Assembly: GCA_035582835.1 (NCBI GenBank)
Contig: JAYKAV010002430.1
Location: 127,631-191,630 of the forward strand
Direction of reading: 5' to 3'
Length of the DNA stretch: 64,000 bases
DNA from: Phoebastria nigripes
Taxonomy: Eukaryota; Chordata; Aves; Procellariiformes; Diomedeidae
A program made the position numbers and the translations under genes. Each line of letters starts with the position of its first letter. Position 1 is the first letter of the stretch. Of this stretch, positions 20,301 through 35,300 are shown piece by piece. A model generated the notes under the pieces. That model was not told the DNA's origin. It did not search any database and worked only from the letters and a program-made list of their open reading frames with translations.

Positions 20301-23300
20301 CTGGAGATATAGGTGAGGGGAAGAGGTATGAGGAGTCACTACCCAGGCAGGTGACAACTCAGTGTCCCCAGGAAAAGCTACAGTCTGGTTCTCCTTACCT
20401 TTGACTTCACTAGCTTGGTGATACTCTCTTTCAGCGTCCCCTCAACAGCAGTGAGCTTGGCAGCAATAGTGTTACTTAGCTGGCCAGCAATAGGGTCCAT
20501 GCTCTTGGAAATGCCTAGGCACAACACAAACATGTCAGAGTTGCAGCTTTAAGCCTAGAGTCACACTTCAAAACCCGGAAAAGAAAACGGAGTCAAACTC
20601 TTCTTGGATATGACACAGCGAGGGGCAATGGTCACAAGCTCTGGCTTGGGAAGCAAAGGTTGGACATTAGGAGAAACTTTTTGTTAGAAGGTGGTACAGC
20701 TCTGGAAGTCACCAGAGAGGCTGTGGAATCTCCAACCTTAAAGGTTTTCAAGACTTGCCCCAACAAAGTCACAGCTGACCTGATCAAGAATAGTGGGTAG
20801 CCCTGCTTCAAGCAGAATGGTGGACACTAATGGCTGCAGAAGGCTTTCCCACCAGCATTTCTTCGAACATTTCCTTACGTGGATGGTGCCAGTGCGTCAA
20901 GGAAGGGCAAAGACAAGTTTAAGTTTGCTCCAGTCAAGTCTCAACATTTCCAAACTCATTAGCCTCTTTTGCCTTCCTCCACTGAACAGACTCCAGAAGC
21001 TTTATGGATTATAATGGAAGGTCAGACCATGTTCTCTAGAAAGGCATCCCCTCTGGGAGCCTCATACTCCTTCCAAGCAACAACTCCTCAGATTACAGTG
21101 GGGCCCGCAACAGTTTAAAGTGGAATGACTAGTCTTCATGTAACCTAACTCCTACTTCACATAGTGCCAACACTTCTACGCAGCATGCTTTCAATCCCTA
21201 CGAGGCTAACTGTAGGGATCCACCTTCAAAACGTAGGCAGCACCACTCACACTGGGGTACGGTCTTCTTCATCTCCTCACGAATGGTCCTCTCCAGACGG
21301 TTACACACAGCAGTGGAAAGGGACTGAGAGAGCTGCTGAGACAGATGCTCCTGGAGCTGCCCATTGCGCTGCTGTCCTTCCGTCAGCGCTCGGTCTAGTC
21401 TTCTCTCTAATGAGAATGCATGTTAAGGAGCACAAACAACAGATTTCCTCTCTACCCTCAACACCCCCGTCCACAGAGATGGACACTAGCCTCACCTCCA
21501 GAGGCTCAGTGAGAGCAAATTTGCAGCTCTGGTAAAAGTGGGGTCTAATAACATTGCTGATGTGTTCCTGTAAACAACAGGGTACTCTTAAACAAATGAT
21601 CACGGTGAGAGAAGAGCTCTGGAAGGCATGGTAGAAAAGCCAAACAGCTAAAAGAAGCTCGGCAGTAGCGTTCCCTACATATTGTGGGTTAACTTAGCCG
21701 CCCCCGTAGGCAGCTCAGCCCCACACAGCCACTCGCTCACTCCTCTGCAGCAAGATGGGGGAGAGAACAGGAAGGGTAAAAGTGAGAAAGCTGACAGGTT
21801 GAGATAAAGACAGTTTAATAGGTAAAGCAAAAGCTGCACATGCAAGCCAAGCAAAATAAGGAATTCATTTACTACTTCCCATCGGTGGGCAGGTGTTCAG
21901 CCATCCCCAGGAAAGCAGGGCTCCATCACGTGTAACGGTGACTTGGGAAGACAAACGCCATCACTCTGAACTCTTCCTCCTCCTTTCCCCTAGCTTTTAC
22001 TGCTGAGCACAACGTCACACGGTATGGGACGTCCCTTTGGTCAGTTGGGGTCAGCTGTCCTGGCTGTGTCCCCTCCCTACTTCTTGCCCACCCCCAGCTT
22101 GCTTGCTGGTGGAGCAGTGTGAGAAACAGAGAAGGCCTTGATAGAGTTTAGCAATAGCAAAAACATCACTGTGTTATCAACATTGTTTTGGTCACAAATC
22201 CAAAACATACCACCATATGAGCTGCTGTGAAGAAAACTAACTCCATCCCAGCCAAAACCACTACAGAAACCAAGAAGCCCAATATCCATAAAAAGCAAAT
22301 TGGTAAAAACATTTCTACAGGATGGAATAGGTGGACATAAACGATATAGTGCACGGGAGCACACCCAGGCTTAATAAAAGCTAGTCATACCTCATGAAGC
22401 AACCAAGCTCTCTGAAGGAGCCAACACACAAACACTGAGATGCATGTGCATCTTAAAAAAAAAAAAACNAAAAAAAAAAACCAACAAAAAACAAAAAACA
22501 AAAAACAAAAAAAACCAAACAAACAAACAAAAACCCCAACAAACAAACCCAAACCAAAACCCCAACAAAACAAACAGTGAAAAGACAATTCAGCTGCTGA
22601 CAAAATTCAGTGCAGATACGGAGTTGTGCAGATAGGGAAAAATTATTATTCTAATATTACAATATAGCTCTAGACTCCGAACTTCAGTAGAAAGCTATCT
22701 GAATTACCTATGAAAATTCCAGCCTGATGGTCAAAAAGGAAAATCCAAGACTAATTAATAGAGAAAACAGAAATCATTGTCATGTCATAGAAGTTCAGAG
22801 TGGTTTCAGACATGAAACAGGCTAGAGCTGCTCAGTTTAGGGAACATGACCAAATCCAGTGCAGCAAAAGATGTACAGGAACTGACTACTGACAATAGAA
22901 TAAAAATAATTGGATACCAGGTTTGAAAACACCAAAATAAAGTACTTTTCAGACAACACATAAGGGACCTGTGGACCACCAGATGTATATACGGGTACAG
23001 ACAAGATAATTCTATATTCAGCTATGCAATATGGCAGTCAGATGCTATTTCTGGTGCAAGTACTGACTTGCCTTAAGGAGGAAAGGAAGGAAAGCATAAT
23101 CCCATAATTACTCTTGTGCAACTGGCCACTGCCTGACGTAGGATAATGTATTAGGTGCACCTCTAGTCTACTCCAGAGTTGTAGCACTTATGGTCTTAAC
23201 GGGTAACTGAAAGGTTTAGTGCCATGGAGAAAGTATCAGTTCTTGTCCATTCTATTTCTGAGTTCCTTGCCCTCAGAAAGGGACTGAGGGAAACTGAAAT

Positions 23301-26300
23301 AGTTATATTGCAGCCAGGCAATTTTACTGCACCTATTGCCCACGCTACCAAGATCCTTGAACTTTCTCAGCCTTCCTCATGTCTCTAGCCTGCCTCGCAG
23401 CCTTCCGCTCCTTAACTGCCACGCAACATTTGCAAACAAGGATACGCTCCTGCTCCCGCTGGGAGTCAATCACCCTCTCCACGTGGCCCATAAGGGAGCT
23501 CTGAATGGCATCGAGGTGATCCGTGAGTCTCTGCAGCAGCTCCATCTGGTTCTGACGCAGCTCAGAGAGCTCCCGCTGTTGGCTCCTCAGTATGCACATC
23601 AGCTCATCCTGGAACTCTGGTGTCACCTATGCATGGAGAGGACAAGCATTCGTTTCTAATGGGATCGGAGGTCAGTCAAGCTTTCTGCTAGGTATTAAGT
23701 CAACCCCTGTGCCTAGAACTGAAGCGTAACACACAAAGCAGAAAACGGGGCCAGCTTAATGCCTATTTCTAAGACTTTTGTCCCAAGAAATAAACTGATA
23801 AAGCAAGGTACATGAAGTTCCTGCATGGAATTCATAAATGGTTGCTTAGGATATCAACTGCTTAGATTCAAGACCCCCTTCAAAGCTCTGGCATCTAAAA
23901 GAAAACAGATCCTATTCACTTTTGGCCAGGTACTGAGCAAGAGTGTTTAGGCCTCCGAATGTAAATAATGACCTCAAACACTTATGAGAGAGCTGTGCAA
24001 TCAGTAGAATAAGGAGGTTTCCTAGAGCGCTTTTTCAGCTCTTTCACTTATTTATGAATAACCAAACAACTGGAGAAGGATACATCTATAGTTCGTGGTC
24101 TCTTCACCTGCTCAAAATATCTAAAGGAGGCACACACATGAAAGGCAGTTTAAGAAGTGTACGCAACTCAGCTGAGAGCATTTTCTGCCAGATATGAAGG
24201 TACTATCAACAGGGATAAGAAATTCCAACAGGCCAGTCCCACTGTGACCCTTACTTTGCTGGGAACAGCTTATCCTGCTGCCAATGCATGCGAGTCATCT
24301 CAGCAGGGAAGAGGAAATGAGTGGTAGCACCTTAGATGATATAGGGCTTGTGAGAACACAGAAATGCACATCGATAAGCAAAGTTGAGAAGGAAGCCATC
24401 AGTCTGGATAGCACTGAGCAGCTCCTTCTCTGCTGCACAAGTCAGAGAGCCCAGCAATGCCAAGCCCAAGCGCAGCCCCATCTCAGCCTGCTCAGGCACA
24501 GCAGGGGCCCACGGTACTTCAAGGAACTGGGATGAACTTTCTCCGAGGTCTTTAGTAAGACAGTAAATAGAGCTGAAGCATCATGCCCTGGGGACGGACT
24601 GCAGAGCAGCTCTGACTCACCTGGTTGTTAGATGATCTTGGCGACTGGTTCACATCCCTGGAAATAAAAAGAGAACAAGTAGTAATCCAATTATGTCAAT
24701 TAACTACTCTTATTACCCAAGTCTTCTGCCAAAACAGATCACATATTTTACAGTTGCTTTAGATTTTACACTCCAGCTCATGCTTCTGTTTTGCCTAGTA
24801 TAACATGAAGAGCAACGGGAAGGTGATGAAATCCCAGTCCTTACAGCATTGTGACTCCATCACTTGCACTATCCACAGGCCCTGAAGTTCCTTACAGACT
24901 GGTCCCTTCGCAGGGAGGAGATGTGAACCAAGTCTTAATGAGGACTGTTACAAAGAGCAATGCACACTCATTTTTCAGTTTTGTCCACATTCAAAGCCAG
25001 GGAAGGCTTTGCCAAACAGCTTTTGAAGTTCTCCTGATATTTTACAAAGAAAAACCAAGTACCCATTTGTTAAATATAGAATTAATGAGCTTCAAATCAT
25101 CTAGAATGATTCCAGCTCTCAAGGTGAAGAAACTAGTGATGCACTCCAGCATATACAGCAGAATAAAGAAAAACACTGAACTGATCCACTAATATTGCAT
25201 GTCTCCATCAGAGTCACAAATCTATGAATATTCAAATGCTACCAGAAGGAAAGTAAACATTTGTTGTTCCCAGACAGCATCCATTCAGCAACTTTAAAAG
25301 GACTGAGGCAGGAAAAATGAAAGGCATTTCTGAGGCTAAGAGCTTCTGGTTGTCACAGTACAGGACCACAGCCAGAAACTTAATGGCACAGCCCATCTTT
25401 GTTGTAATCTGCACAGCCAGAGATCCAAATCACAGAGCTATGGGAACACAAGAAGAGGAGAGAGCCCCGTGCAGAAGCTGTGCTGCTCTCCTCACATTAA
25501 TGCAGACAGGTTGGTCTAATTTGCCATGGGCAGACCTTTCCAGTCATCAGTTTTCACTTACAAGACGTTCATATGGGCACGTTTAGAAACACACAAAAGC
25601 AGCAAGCAGGTAACAAACGATAGATATTGTTGAACAAGGGCACTGCGCCAGCGTTCAGAAGCCAACCAAAAACATAGGCCATGTTAAGCTACACTCCCAG
25701 TGTCACAGTTCCAATGAAGCCTTCACTGAAACTGGCAAACGGATCCAGTGTCCCCCTACAATGTGCAATTTACCTCCCACACATTCTTCTGAAGCCCAGG
25801 CTCTATTTTGGATTTTGAGTCCCAGCTAGAAAGGTAGTGCAGAACCTACTCCCACACCCGAGTGGAAGTCAGTGTAACCAGCAACACTTTCTGTGGGGTT
25901 ACTGCCACTTGCAAAATGGGGTGAGGGTTGGGAGCACTTGGCCACTGCCCAGCCTCAGACCCTGGTCTCGCTGCTAATGGCTACATCAGGTTGTGGCCCT
26001 GCACAGCTGGTCCCACAGCCACCTGTATTCCAGCAAGCCCAGCGTACCCGTCATCTTTCTTGCCCTTCCGCTTTAGCTTTGGGGAAGCCCGAGGGGATGC
26101 CTTGGCTTTCCAGTCCTTCACAGGCAGCCTCTGCGTAGACGCTTTGGCACCAAATCCACCTGATGTAGAAGCCAAGCTTGCAACTTCATCATCATGGTCA
26201 CTATGAAGGAACAGCAGGGGAGAGGACATCACTTGCAATACTGGACAGCGTTAGCCTTCGCTAAGGGGAGGGGATTCACACTCCGCTCTTCATCCACACA

Positions 26301-29300
26301 CGGCCAGAGTCACGCAGCTAAGGACACCTGCCACCTTGATCTTTAACATAGAGACCTCTACAGAGCTCAGCACATGCTGCTCCGTTTTGATCCAGGTGTG
26401 CTCAGGCTGAGCTCAAGTGCTGCATAACAAGACTTGAAGGGTCTCTGCATTAGGGACAACTGTGGTTCAGGCAGTGTGGCAGAATGATGTCTGTTCTTGC
26501 TGTGTACACACACCAGCACGTCAGCCCTAGGATGTGACGCTGACCCAGCAGGGAACCCAAGCATAGCATATCCTTACAGCTTTACAGACAGAAAGCACTT
26601 AACGCAGCAAGTATTGCAGGAACAGAGGAGAATCAGGCTGAGCCTAGGAAGTACGTGATCCTCGGTACCTTGGAGTCTTTCAGCGGCTGACCAGCCATCC
26701 AATACAGGCTGCACGTTTCAGTCTGAATTAAGTGTGGATTATGAATGAACCCTCAGCTGTCAAATAGGGCTGAGCTTACCAGGTACACAGAATGTGCCCA
26801 CAGAGCTTTAGGGTGGCTCATGAGGGAGCAAAGATGTCAAAAGCAAGCAACTAACTCCTGAGATACCCTCACTACCTTATCTAAGGCACAGTATTTGGAA
26901 ATGGATCCCTTAATAGGTTTTCACTGGTAATTAAACCAAGCTTGGTTCATACTCTTAAGAGCAGCGCAGTCAAACCTTTCCCTACAGAGAGTAAATTGGA
27001 CAATGCCCAGAGGCCAATCTCGTGATCAGATGAAGTCATCAGAACATTACGGAAGCTGGACTGCATACACACATTAAGTCAGGAGACAAAGCAAAGACAT
27101 TCACCCCACACGTGAAGGCTTGCTGGGGACAGAAGCACGAATGCAGCCTGAACTGAGTCCATGCAGGGCGAGAGAGGGGGCTGAGCACTCTGGTACCTTT
27201 GTTCTGCACTAGCATCCTGGCTGTCATGCTGCAGCAGGTGGTAGCTGTGTCGATGATAGGAAGAGCTCTTGTGCTTTTCTTCAACCTCATCCCTTGGGCT
27301 AGAGGAGAAAAAAAAAAAAAAAGAAAGAAAATACCATCATGAAATTCTCTTTCAGCTTGGGTATTTGCTCACTCCACTTCTCATGGCAGATCCTGATAGA
27401 AGGTCTAAAACAAACAAACAAAAACCCCACACCTATCTGCACAGATCCAGAGAGCAGCAAGTGTTGTTTGGAGGTACTAAATACTTAAATTTCTCCATGT
27501 GTTTTTCTGGAGGTCTTAAGAAGGGGGAAGCAGCTCAGCTATGCTTCAGACACTAACCAAGAACAATCTCCCAACAGACACCCATGCAAGACAGGTAAGC
27601 CACTACTCAAAATGGGCAGTACAGCGTACTTCAGCGAACAGCATCATCTTGGGTTTGTTTTTCCATAAGTAACACTGATCACTGGGGCAAAAATCATCAG
27701 TGCTTCTCAGTTCTTCCAAGTGTCTGAGGAGTACAGAGGGAAGTGTGCCAATCTGATGGGTTAGCTCTACCAGACAGAACAGAATTCCAACAGTGAATCC
27801 AGTCTGAGTTTCACAAAGGTCTGAAAGCAAATTACACATGCTCACAAGCCATAAACTAGGTCTCTTTGAATTCAGCACGCAGGAAGATCTTGAAACAGAA
27901 GTGAGCACTTGTTACTTTCATGTAGGCTGATGGCTTGACTGAGCTGGAATGTCAAAACCAAAAAATATTATATTGAGGCGCAAGTGAAATATCTCAGATC
28001 CAGAGATATATGATCTGATACTCTGATATGAGAAGTCCTGAAGAATTCAAAGACAGAGTGGGATTGAGGGGAATTGCAAACTCCTATAAAACTATTTTCT
28101 CAACTTCAAATTACAAGCAAAAACACTGCGTAGAGACACAGCCTCAGTGCCCTCCCCAGAGCCATCAGAATTGAGACCATTTCCTGAAGCAGCATCCTCA
28201 GGCCTGGAGGCACAAGGTGAGGCCTTTCTCTTGCAATTCTGATGGGAGGGAACAGCCCTGGATCGTTCGAGGGACAACACTGACACTCTCAGCCTGCTAG
28301 TCCTGTTGAAAAGGAAGGTGTTTGCAGGCTCTCATGGTGCATGCAGCCCTGGCCTAGACAGACTCTGGAGGTGCCAGATGCATCTCGCTGTTCCCATCCC
28401 ACTACAAGACAGGGACACTAATTCTGTGATGAATCCTAGCACTGCTCCAGTGTAATAGTTTGCTCCTGGTAAGCAGGTGTATGTGATGTTGCCCCATTCT
28501 GCATGCCTGCTCCACAGAGATGTTGCCATTCGTCTTCTGACTTTTAAAGTACTTTATTTATAATGCTAGCTGCACAGAGCCAATCCTAGAAGAGAGGTAT
28601 ACAATTAACCTATAATCAAACCTGTCAATTATGTGCTAATTGATTCCTTTCAACAAAAGCATGCAGGAATGCATCACCTGGGGCAGAATTTAGCTTGTAC
28701 TGGTTTTATTTCCAGAGTACAAAAAAAAAAAAATATCCCATCTCAAGTCTCCATTCCCAGGTGAACATGAAGGCCAATAAAGTAGGACTTTTCACCTTCT
28801 TAACAGATATCCTTTATGCTGCAAGGGGTATTAGAGAGCACAAATTGTTAGAGCTGCCCTAGGAAGTTCAGGACACAGCATAAACAGACCAAGCACACAG
28901 GAAGGTTGAATCATCAGATCCTTTAAGGAAAGGAGGGGTGGAGAACTGCTCTGGTTTAATCACAACATAAGAGCTTTTCGCCAAGCTAGCAATTTGGCAA
29001 GTGGAAAGAAATTGCCCTAAGCAAGACAAACCCAAGTGATTACCTGTCTGCCATGCTGTTCCTGGTTTCTCTGGTTATGTCAGGAGCTGCTGGCCATGGC
29101 TGACTCACAACACTGTCAGAAGATGCATTTTCCTGAGTTAAAGCAGTCTCCAGTAATGATGGAGCATTCAGTCTGTCCACCTCCACTGGAGGCATGTCCA
29201 AAGAGTGGTGGCTGTGCTCTGAATTGTGCCGGTTCCTCGGAGACAGCAAATGCAAGGCTGAGGCAGCGGATGCCATACTGTCTGCGTGATGACTGGGCTC

Positions 29301-32300
29301 CAGCACCTCTGCAGGGAGCCCAGATGGAGCTGCCACAAAGCTGCGTTGCAAGGTCTCGGATGCAATCTCTGGGATATCTTGGGACATGGCTGTGGAAGCA
29401 GAGGAAATGACGTCTGGCGAGCGCTCGCGGGTGGGAGAAGCCTGGGGCACCACCAAGGGCTCCACCTCCTGCAGTTCCAATGCTAGAGAGGGGTTTCCTG
29501 GTGCAACCTGAATGCAAAAATCAAACAAGAGCCTTCAGGGTAATGTGGAGACACCCCAAGAACCCCTGGTACCTTACACCAACCACTTCTGGAAACAGCC
29601 AGCTGTATCCTTTCCTCATGTGATCCCTGTGCTCCCACTCTGTTCAGCAGACGGAGAAGGGCCCCAAGACTTGTAATGGACTCTCAGCTGGGCTAACACC
29701 ACACTCAAGCCAATGCTAGTTTGAACACACTTTCAAAAGAAAATGTAACACCAGTTCTACCTCCCTGCTCTGCTCCAGGATCCCTTCTCTTTGAGGGAAA
29801 AAGTTAGTTTTAACACTGAATACCTCCTGGACTGAAAGCTTATTTCAATTTCAAGCTTTAGTCATAATCTGTTTTACATCACACCTGGAAAGAAAAATTT
29901 AGGAATAGGAAATGATTGTTTCAGACCCATCAGACCAATGAGGAAGAAACCTTTCCAGGTAGCACTGTCTCCTAACAAAAAGGCTATGTCCAACCATTGT
30001 GATAGTGACAGCACAAGCCAGAGCTGTCTCTAGTTTTCAGAGACATGCTGTTTTTACATGAGGTCAAGTTCCATTAACATGGGTAAACCTGGCTGCAGAT
30101 CTGTGCCAGCAGCTGTGTCTTCCAAAGGGCAGATGCTGGCCCTGTTAATATCCAAATAAGTCTAATTTCAGCTTGTACAGGCCCATAGGGAGAGGTCCCT
30201 TGGCCCATGAGGAGAAGGAAGGGAGCAGCATTTGGAGCCTTACGGGAACAGGTGCCTTTGGTGTCAGCTTGTCAGGGAGGCCTGGGATAAGAACTGAATG
30301 GCTCCTAGGACTAGTCTGGAGACTGCTGCTACTGCTACTTAGTGTGAGGCTGGTGTCCAGCTGCATCTTGGGGCTCACAGTCAAGTCTTCTGATGGCCTG
30401 CAGAAAACAAGAGACACAAACAAATCAAGCAGGCCAACCTAATGATACAGATGTGCATCAAACAGTCAAGGTGAGGAGAGGGGATCCACAGGTCAATGGA
30501 GGATCCCAACCCAAACTTCACTAGCTGACCATGGTCAGCTACTCCCTGTCAACTAGCACCTGCATATCCTTGTCCCCAATACAGCCCAAAGAGATACCAG
30601 GTGGAAACAAAACAAAACAAAAAAAGACACAACCAAAAAAACCCAGAGTTTCAGGAGAAACAGGACACTACGGGATAGGTCTTTGTCCTTTTCTCAGCCC
30701 CCAGAAGTGAAGTTTTCGCCTGTTATGCAGCCCAACCCACCGTGACACTGGTAAGATTTTCCTAACAGTCCCAATTATCTCCCTGTCCTTGGTGGCTGCA
30801 GTGTTCTCTTACCTGTAAACAATGACAGCCCTTTGGGAGAAGCATGTAAAGCAACAAAACTGAGATGCAATAAGAGAATCCCTATGAGGCACAAACAAAA
30901 CACTGTTGTTGGCCCCTTGGATGACAACAGGCATGCTCCAAGCTGCATCAGAGATGCAAACAGTTGCCCATATAGGGACATTGGGACTCAGGCCAGTTTC
31001 TAATGCTGGTTACAATCTCCTCTCTACAAAATACACTACAGCTCTGCACCACCCTGAAGGACCGTATCAGTTCAGCTGCAGATATATTATTTAATATAGG
31101 TGCTATTTACCTGGCCATAGAGGCATCTGTGACAGAAGTGCTACTCATGGCTGTGACTGCAGTCAGGGAACTGACGCTGCTGCCTGGAGATACAGCGATC
31201 TGTAAGAAAATACACAGCGGTCAGGATGTGACAGAAGAGTCCAGCAGCAGAACTTAACCTGAGAATGCTGGGTCCAGAAGAACTCCTAAAGAGTCTTTGA
31301 TGAAGAGGGAATAGAAAAAAAAAACAGGTTGAGTTGTACTGCTAGGGTGCTCAGGTGCTGGTCGAAGGCAAGCCCCAATACATCCTCATCACATGAACCA
31401 TGACTGCTTTTATTGAGCAATTGCTCTCCCAAAACAAAGTGGCATTCTGCAGGGCTCCGTACCAGACCTCCATTTTGTTCTTTGAGCTAGACTGCTCTTG
31501 TCAAGGTCTGTTGCCACTAGCGAGGCCAGAGTCTGTACAGGGTTTAAGTCCTGCACTGCTGATACATGGAAGTAGAATGCTCCAATGCACAAGAAGAGGT
31601 ATTGCTCATCTAGCTAGCTGGCTAGCAGTGAAGAGCACAGTGGGATATGCTGGCCCCCATTGCTGCTTCTGGCTACCAAGAAACACCTACAGAGAACACC
31701 AACATAAGCACACAAGTATCCCTGGAAGTGTTCAAGGTCAGGTTGGACGGGGCTTTGAGCAACCTGATCTAGTGAAAGACGTCCCTGCCCATGGCAGGGG
31801 GGTTGGACTAGATGATCTTTGAAGGTCCCTTCCAACCCAAACCATCCTATGATTCTATGATTCCAAGTACTCAGCTGGGAAAGCCGGTGGTGGCCAAGCT
31901 TCTTACACTTGACAGTGCTTATGGCAGAGAGCAGAGATTGAGATAAACTCAAGGCTGTGTCCACCCTACAGTGCTCCTGGGTGCTGGTGCCAGCAGGAAA
32001 AAGCCTGCCATGAAATAGGTAGCAGAGAAAAGCCAGGTTTAAGCTGAACAGTTACACTATTTAAACTGAAGAGTGAGCTGCTCCTTGCAGCAAACAGTAT
32101 GTGCAACCATCACCCCATCAACAACAACTCTCTGCTGCCTTGGGACATCTTTGCATTGGGAAGGCTACTCACCCTCAGGCACAAAATTAACTCCTGCACT
32201 CAGCAACTTTGCCAGCAACATCAAAACCTTTAAAGGGAGTTTAATTTATTCTTGGCTCCCCAAGTTGTTGCTGGGGTGGCTCTCTCTTGTTAGTCAACTC

Positions 32301-35300
32301 AGCACGAACTCCATTTCCGCATGTCTCCACGTGCTGTCCATCCTCATTCAGGCTCCTCCAGTACACGTTGAAGCTGTGGTGACAACCATGTGTTCCTCCC
32401 TTGGAGGGGCAAGCCCTGCCTTAGGATGTGTACATGGAGTGCTGCTCACAAGCACTCTCCTCCTTGCCTGTAAGAACTGTATCAGCACAGCAAATAACTG
32501 CTGACAGTTAATTTCTCACAGGAAGGCAGAGAAAACACAAACAGCACAGCTTCTCACCAGTGGAATCCACACCTTGTAATTAAGTTGCAGATCGCTTTTC
32601 TTAAAGGATGCACTTTCAAAAATACTTTTTATGTCTACTCCCATTCTAAAAGCACACGGAGAAAACTACAGTCACAAATTCAGTACACAGATTCAGTACA
32701 AATTCAGTAAAGGCACAGAAGCAGGCTATAAAGCAAGAATATCTGAGTGGGTTTAAGACAAACTGACATGACACTTGGATGCAGAGTCGCCAAGAAACAG
32801 CGAGCTCCTGCACTTCTGCTTGTTGGCATCACCAAGAAGGGGCAGCAGAAACCTGCGCTGAGTTAGACAGATGCACACTGTCAGTGCCAGACAGCCTCTA
32901 GAAACGCCCAGCAGGACCCAACGGTGCGTGATGCAGCACTGCTGGCCACGCACATGTGACAGAGCATTTAGAGGAATTCTGTGTTTTCTGACTTCTCCAT
33001 CAGAGCTCCACTGAGGAGTAAATGCTTGCTTATGGCTCTTCACCAGGACACTTTGCTATCCTTTGCAGAGATCACCAAATCCCGAGGAATGCTTCACATG
33101 CTTCCTGATACCGAAACCCCTGGCGCAAGCACAGAAGACTTGCCTTCTGTACAAGTTAAGCCTACTGTGTTAGATTCAAAAAAACTCACCGAGCTACTGG
33201 ATCAACGATTTGCAAATCTCATGCAGAAGATGTTACAGTCCCATCCACCTACCCGATCATTTCGGACATGCAGTCCCACAGGATCCCATCAGACAGGATA
33301 TGCAGAGATGGCGTATTTTCTTCCATTATTGTTATATCACAACCCCAAACAACATGTGTAAACCAATCTCCCAGCTTAGATACAGTTATTTAGCAAACCC
33401 GTATTTCTACACAACACAGCTACATCAGCACTTTTGCACAGCACTCGCAACACAAGCTTAGGCCAGCTTAGCATTTTAGATGTGCCAACATGTCTTTACT
33501 CAGTTTGGTTACTTGCACAGTTTCCTGTGTGCTCTGCATTCATCTACTTTAGCCTATCAGAGTCACTATTGCCTAGAAAAAGTTCCCAAATGTATCAAAA
33601 TCCAAACCCATCCCTTGTACCACCAATAACAGTGCTGCTCTCTGGTTACCTGTTGAAGAGATGTACTTGGTGTCATGAATGCATCTGGAGTCATCAGCTT
33701 AGGTTTGGCATCATTTGAGAGAGAAAGGAAGTCTGCTGGTACAGGCAGGTCAGCAATACGTCGCAGGTCTGGTTGAGAGCCATGCACCGATCCTTTTTCA
33801 GATCCAAGCCCTTCTGTGCTTAGATCAGCCATGTGGTCTGGAAAGGCTTCCAAGGGAGAAATACAAATCAATTTACAGGAACTTCCCCCAAAAGCTAAAG
33901 CTTTAATTCCACAGAGTATGAACTTATGCCATTGCAAAAACCCTGCAACAACCTAATCAAAGCTAAGGGCAAGGCAAATCCTGTGTCATGCTTACTCTTT
34001 GTAGGCTAAACAGTGGATGTTATCAGGCTTTGATAAAAGACATCCAAGCTTCCTTTCTTCCCTAAATGCAAGGCCAGTTTAACAGCCACATCCCAGAATG
34101 GTGAATGAACTGAAAGAGCACGCTACACACAGCCCAGTCCCCTCTACTCCCAAAGCTCTGGTGTCACTGTAATCTCTTCCACCTGACAAGAGACAAACGT
34201 CAAGTTTCTGGTGCCAAATCACCTAGGAAGGTGAACTCAAGTGTGCACAAAGCATTAGCGCTCCCAGCCTAACATGTCCCCATGCTCCACACTTACACCA
34301 GGCTCTAATCAAGTGGCCTGCTTCACAGCTAGTCCATATTCAGACCCCTTTATGCAATGACACCACTCTTCTGTTACAAAGAGGCACCCAAAGCTGCTCT
34401 TCTGCTGCCCCCTCTCCAATAACCTTTAAAGGTTCAGCAACACTGAAGATTGATTTAGCACAAATGCTCACCAAATTCTTCATGAGAGCCATGGGAAGGC
34501 ATGGATGCACTCATGTCAGGACTATGAAGAGGCTGGAATCTAATCTGCACATCCTGTAGGGCCCTGAAAAAAACCAGGCATCTCTGATTAGTTTATGAAT
34601 CACTAAGTCTAACGCTTAGAAGATTCCTCTTCACGGAACTGATTCCCTTGGAATACGCTTTAGTGTTTTCTGCCTGTGACAGAAGAAGCAGAAGCTGACC
34701 CTCATTCAGCTGTGCCACCCAGTTCTGGCATCCAGGGTATTCGAGAGATGTTTCCCAGCACTTACACATGAGCACAACTCTTAAGTCACTGCGTACTCAT
34801 GGCGACAAAAATACTAGCTTGCCACAGCACCACACAGGGCTACTTCCTGGTAAGGCCACACTGAACACACCACAGCTAGAAGTTTCTATGGGTCCAAGTA
34901 GTTTTTGTTTTGAGCAAAAGGAATCGGTAAGTTAAATTTCTATAGGTCAGTGCAGGATTAGGATGACCATAGACAGCTGCCCATGGTAGCTGCTACGCAT
35001 ACTCACTTGGTGTGCACACAGAAGAGTTTTATCAGCACGCCTGCTGCTGATTCAACAGCCCCGGCTCCCTGAGCACCTTCTGTAAACGAGACAAAAGTAA
35101 AATATGAAGTTGGATGGAAACTGCAGACAAACTCCTAGAAAAAGATCATAGCAGATGAACCAGCAGCAGAGAACCAGCACAATACAGCTTCATCACTTCT
35201 CTACTTCAGAGGTAGATTCACCCTGTTAAGGGAAAGTGTATCCTACACTCCCTTTACTTTTCAATGTAAGAGCAATCAAATTTGCTCTAATCCAGTCAAA

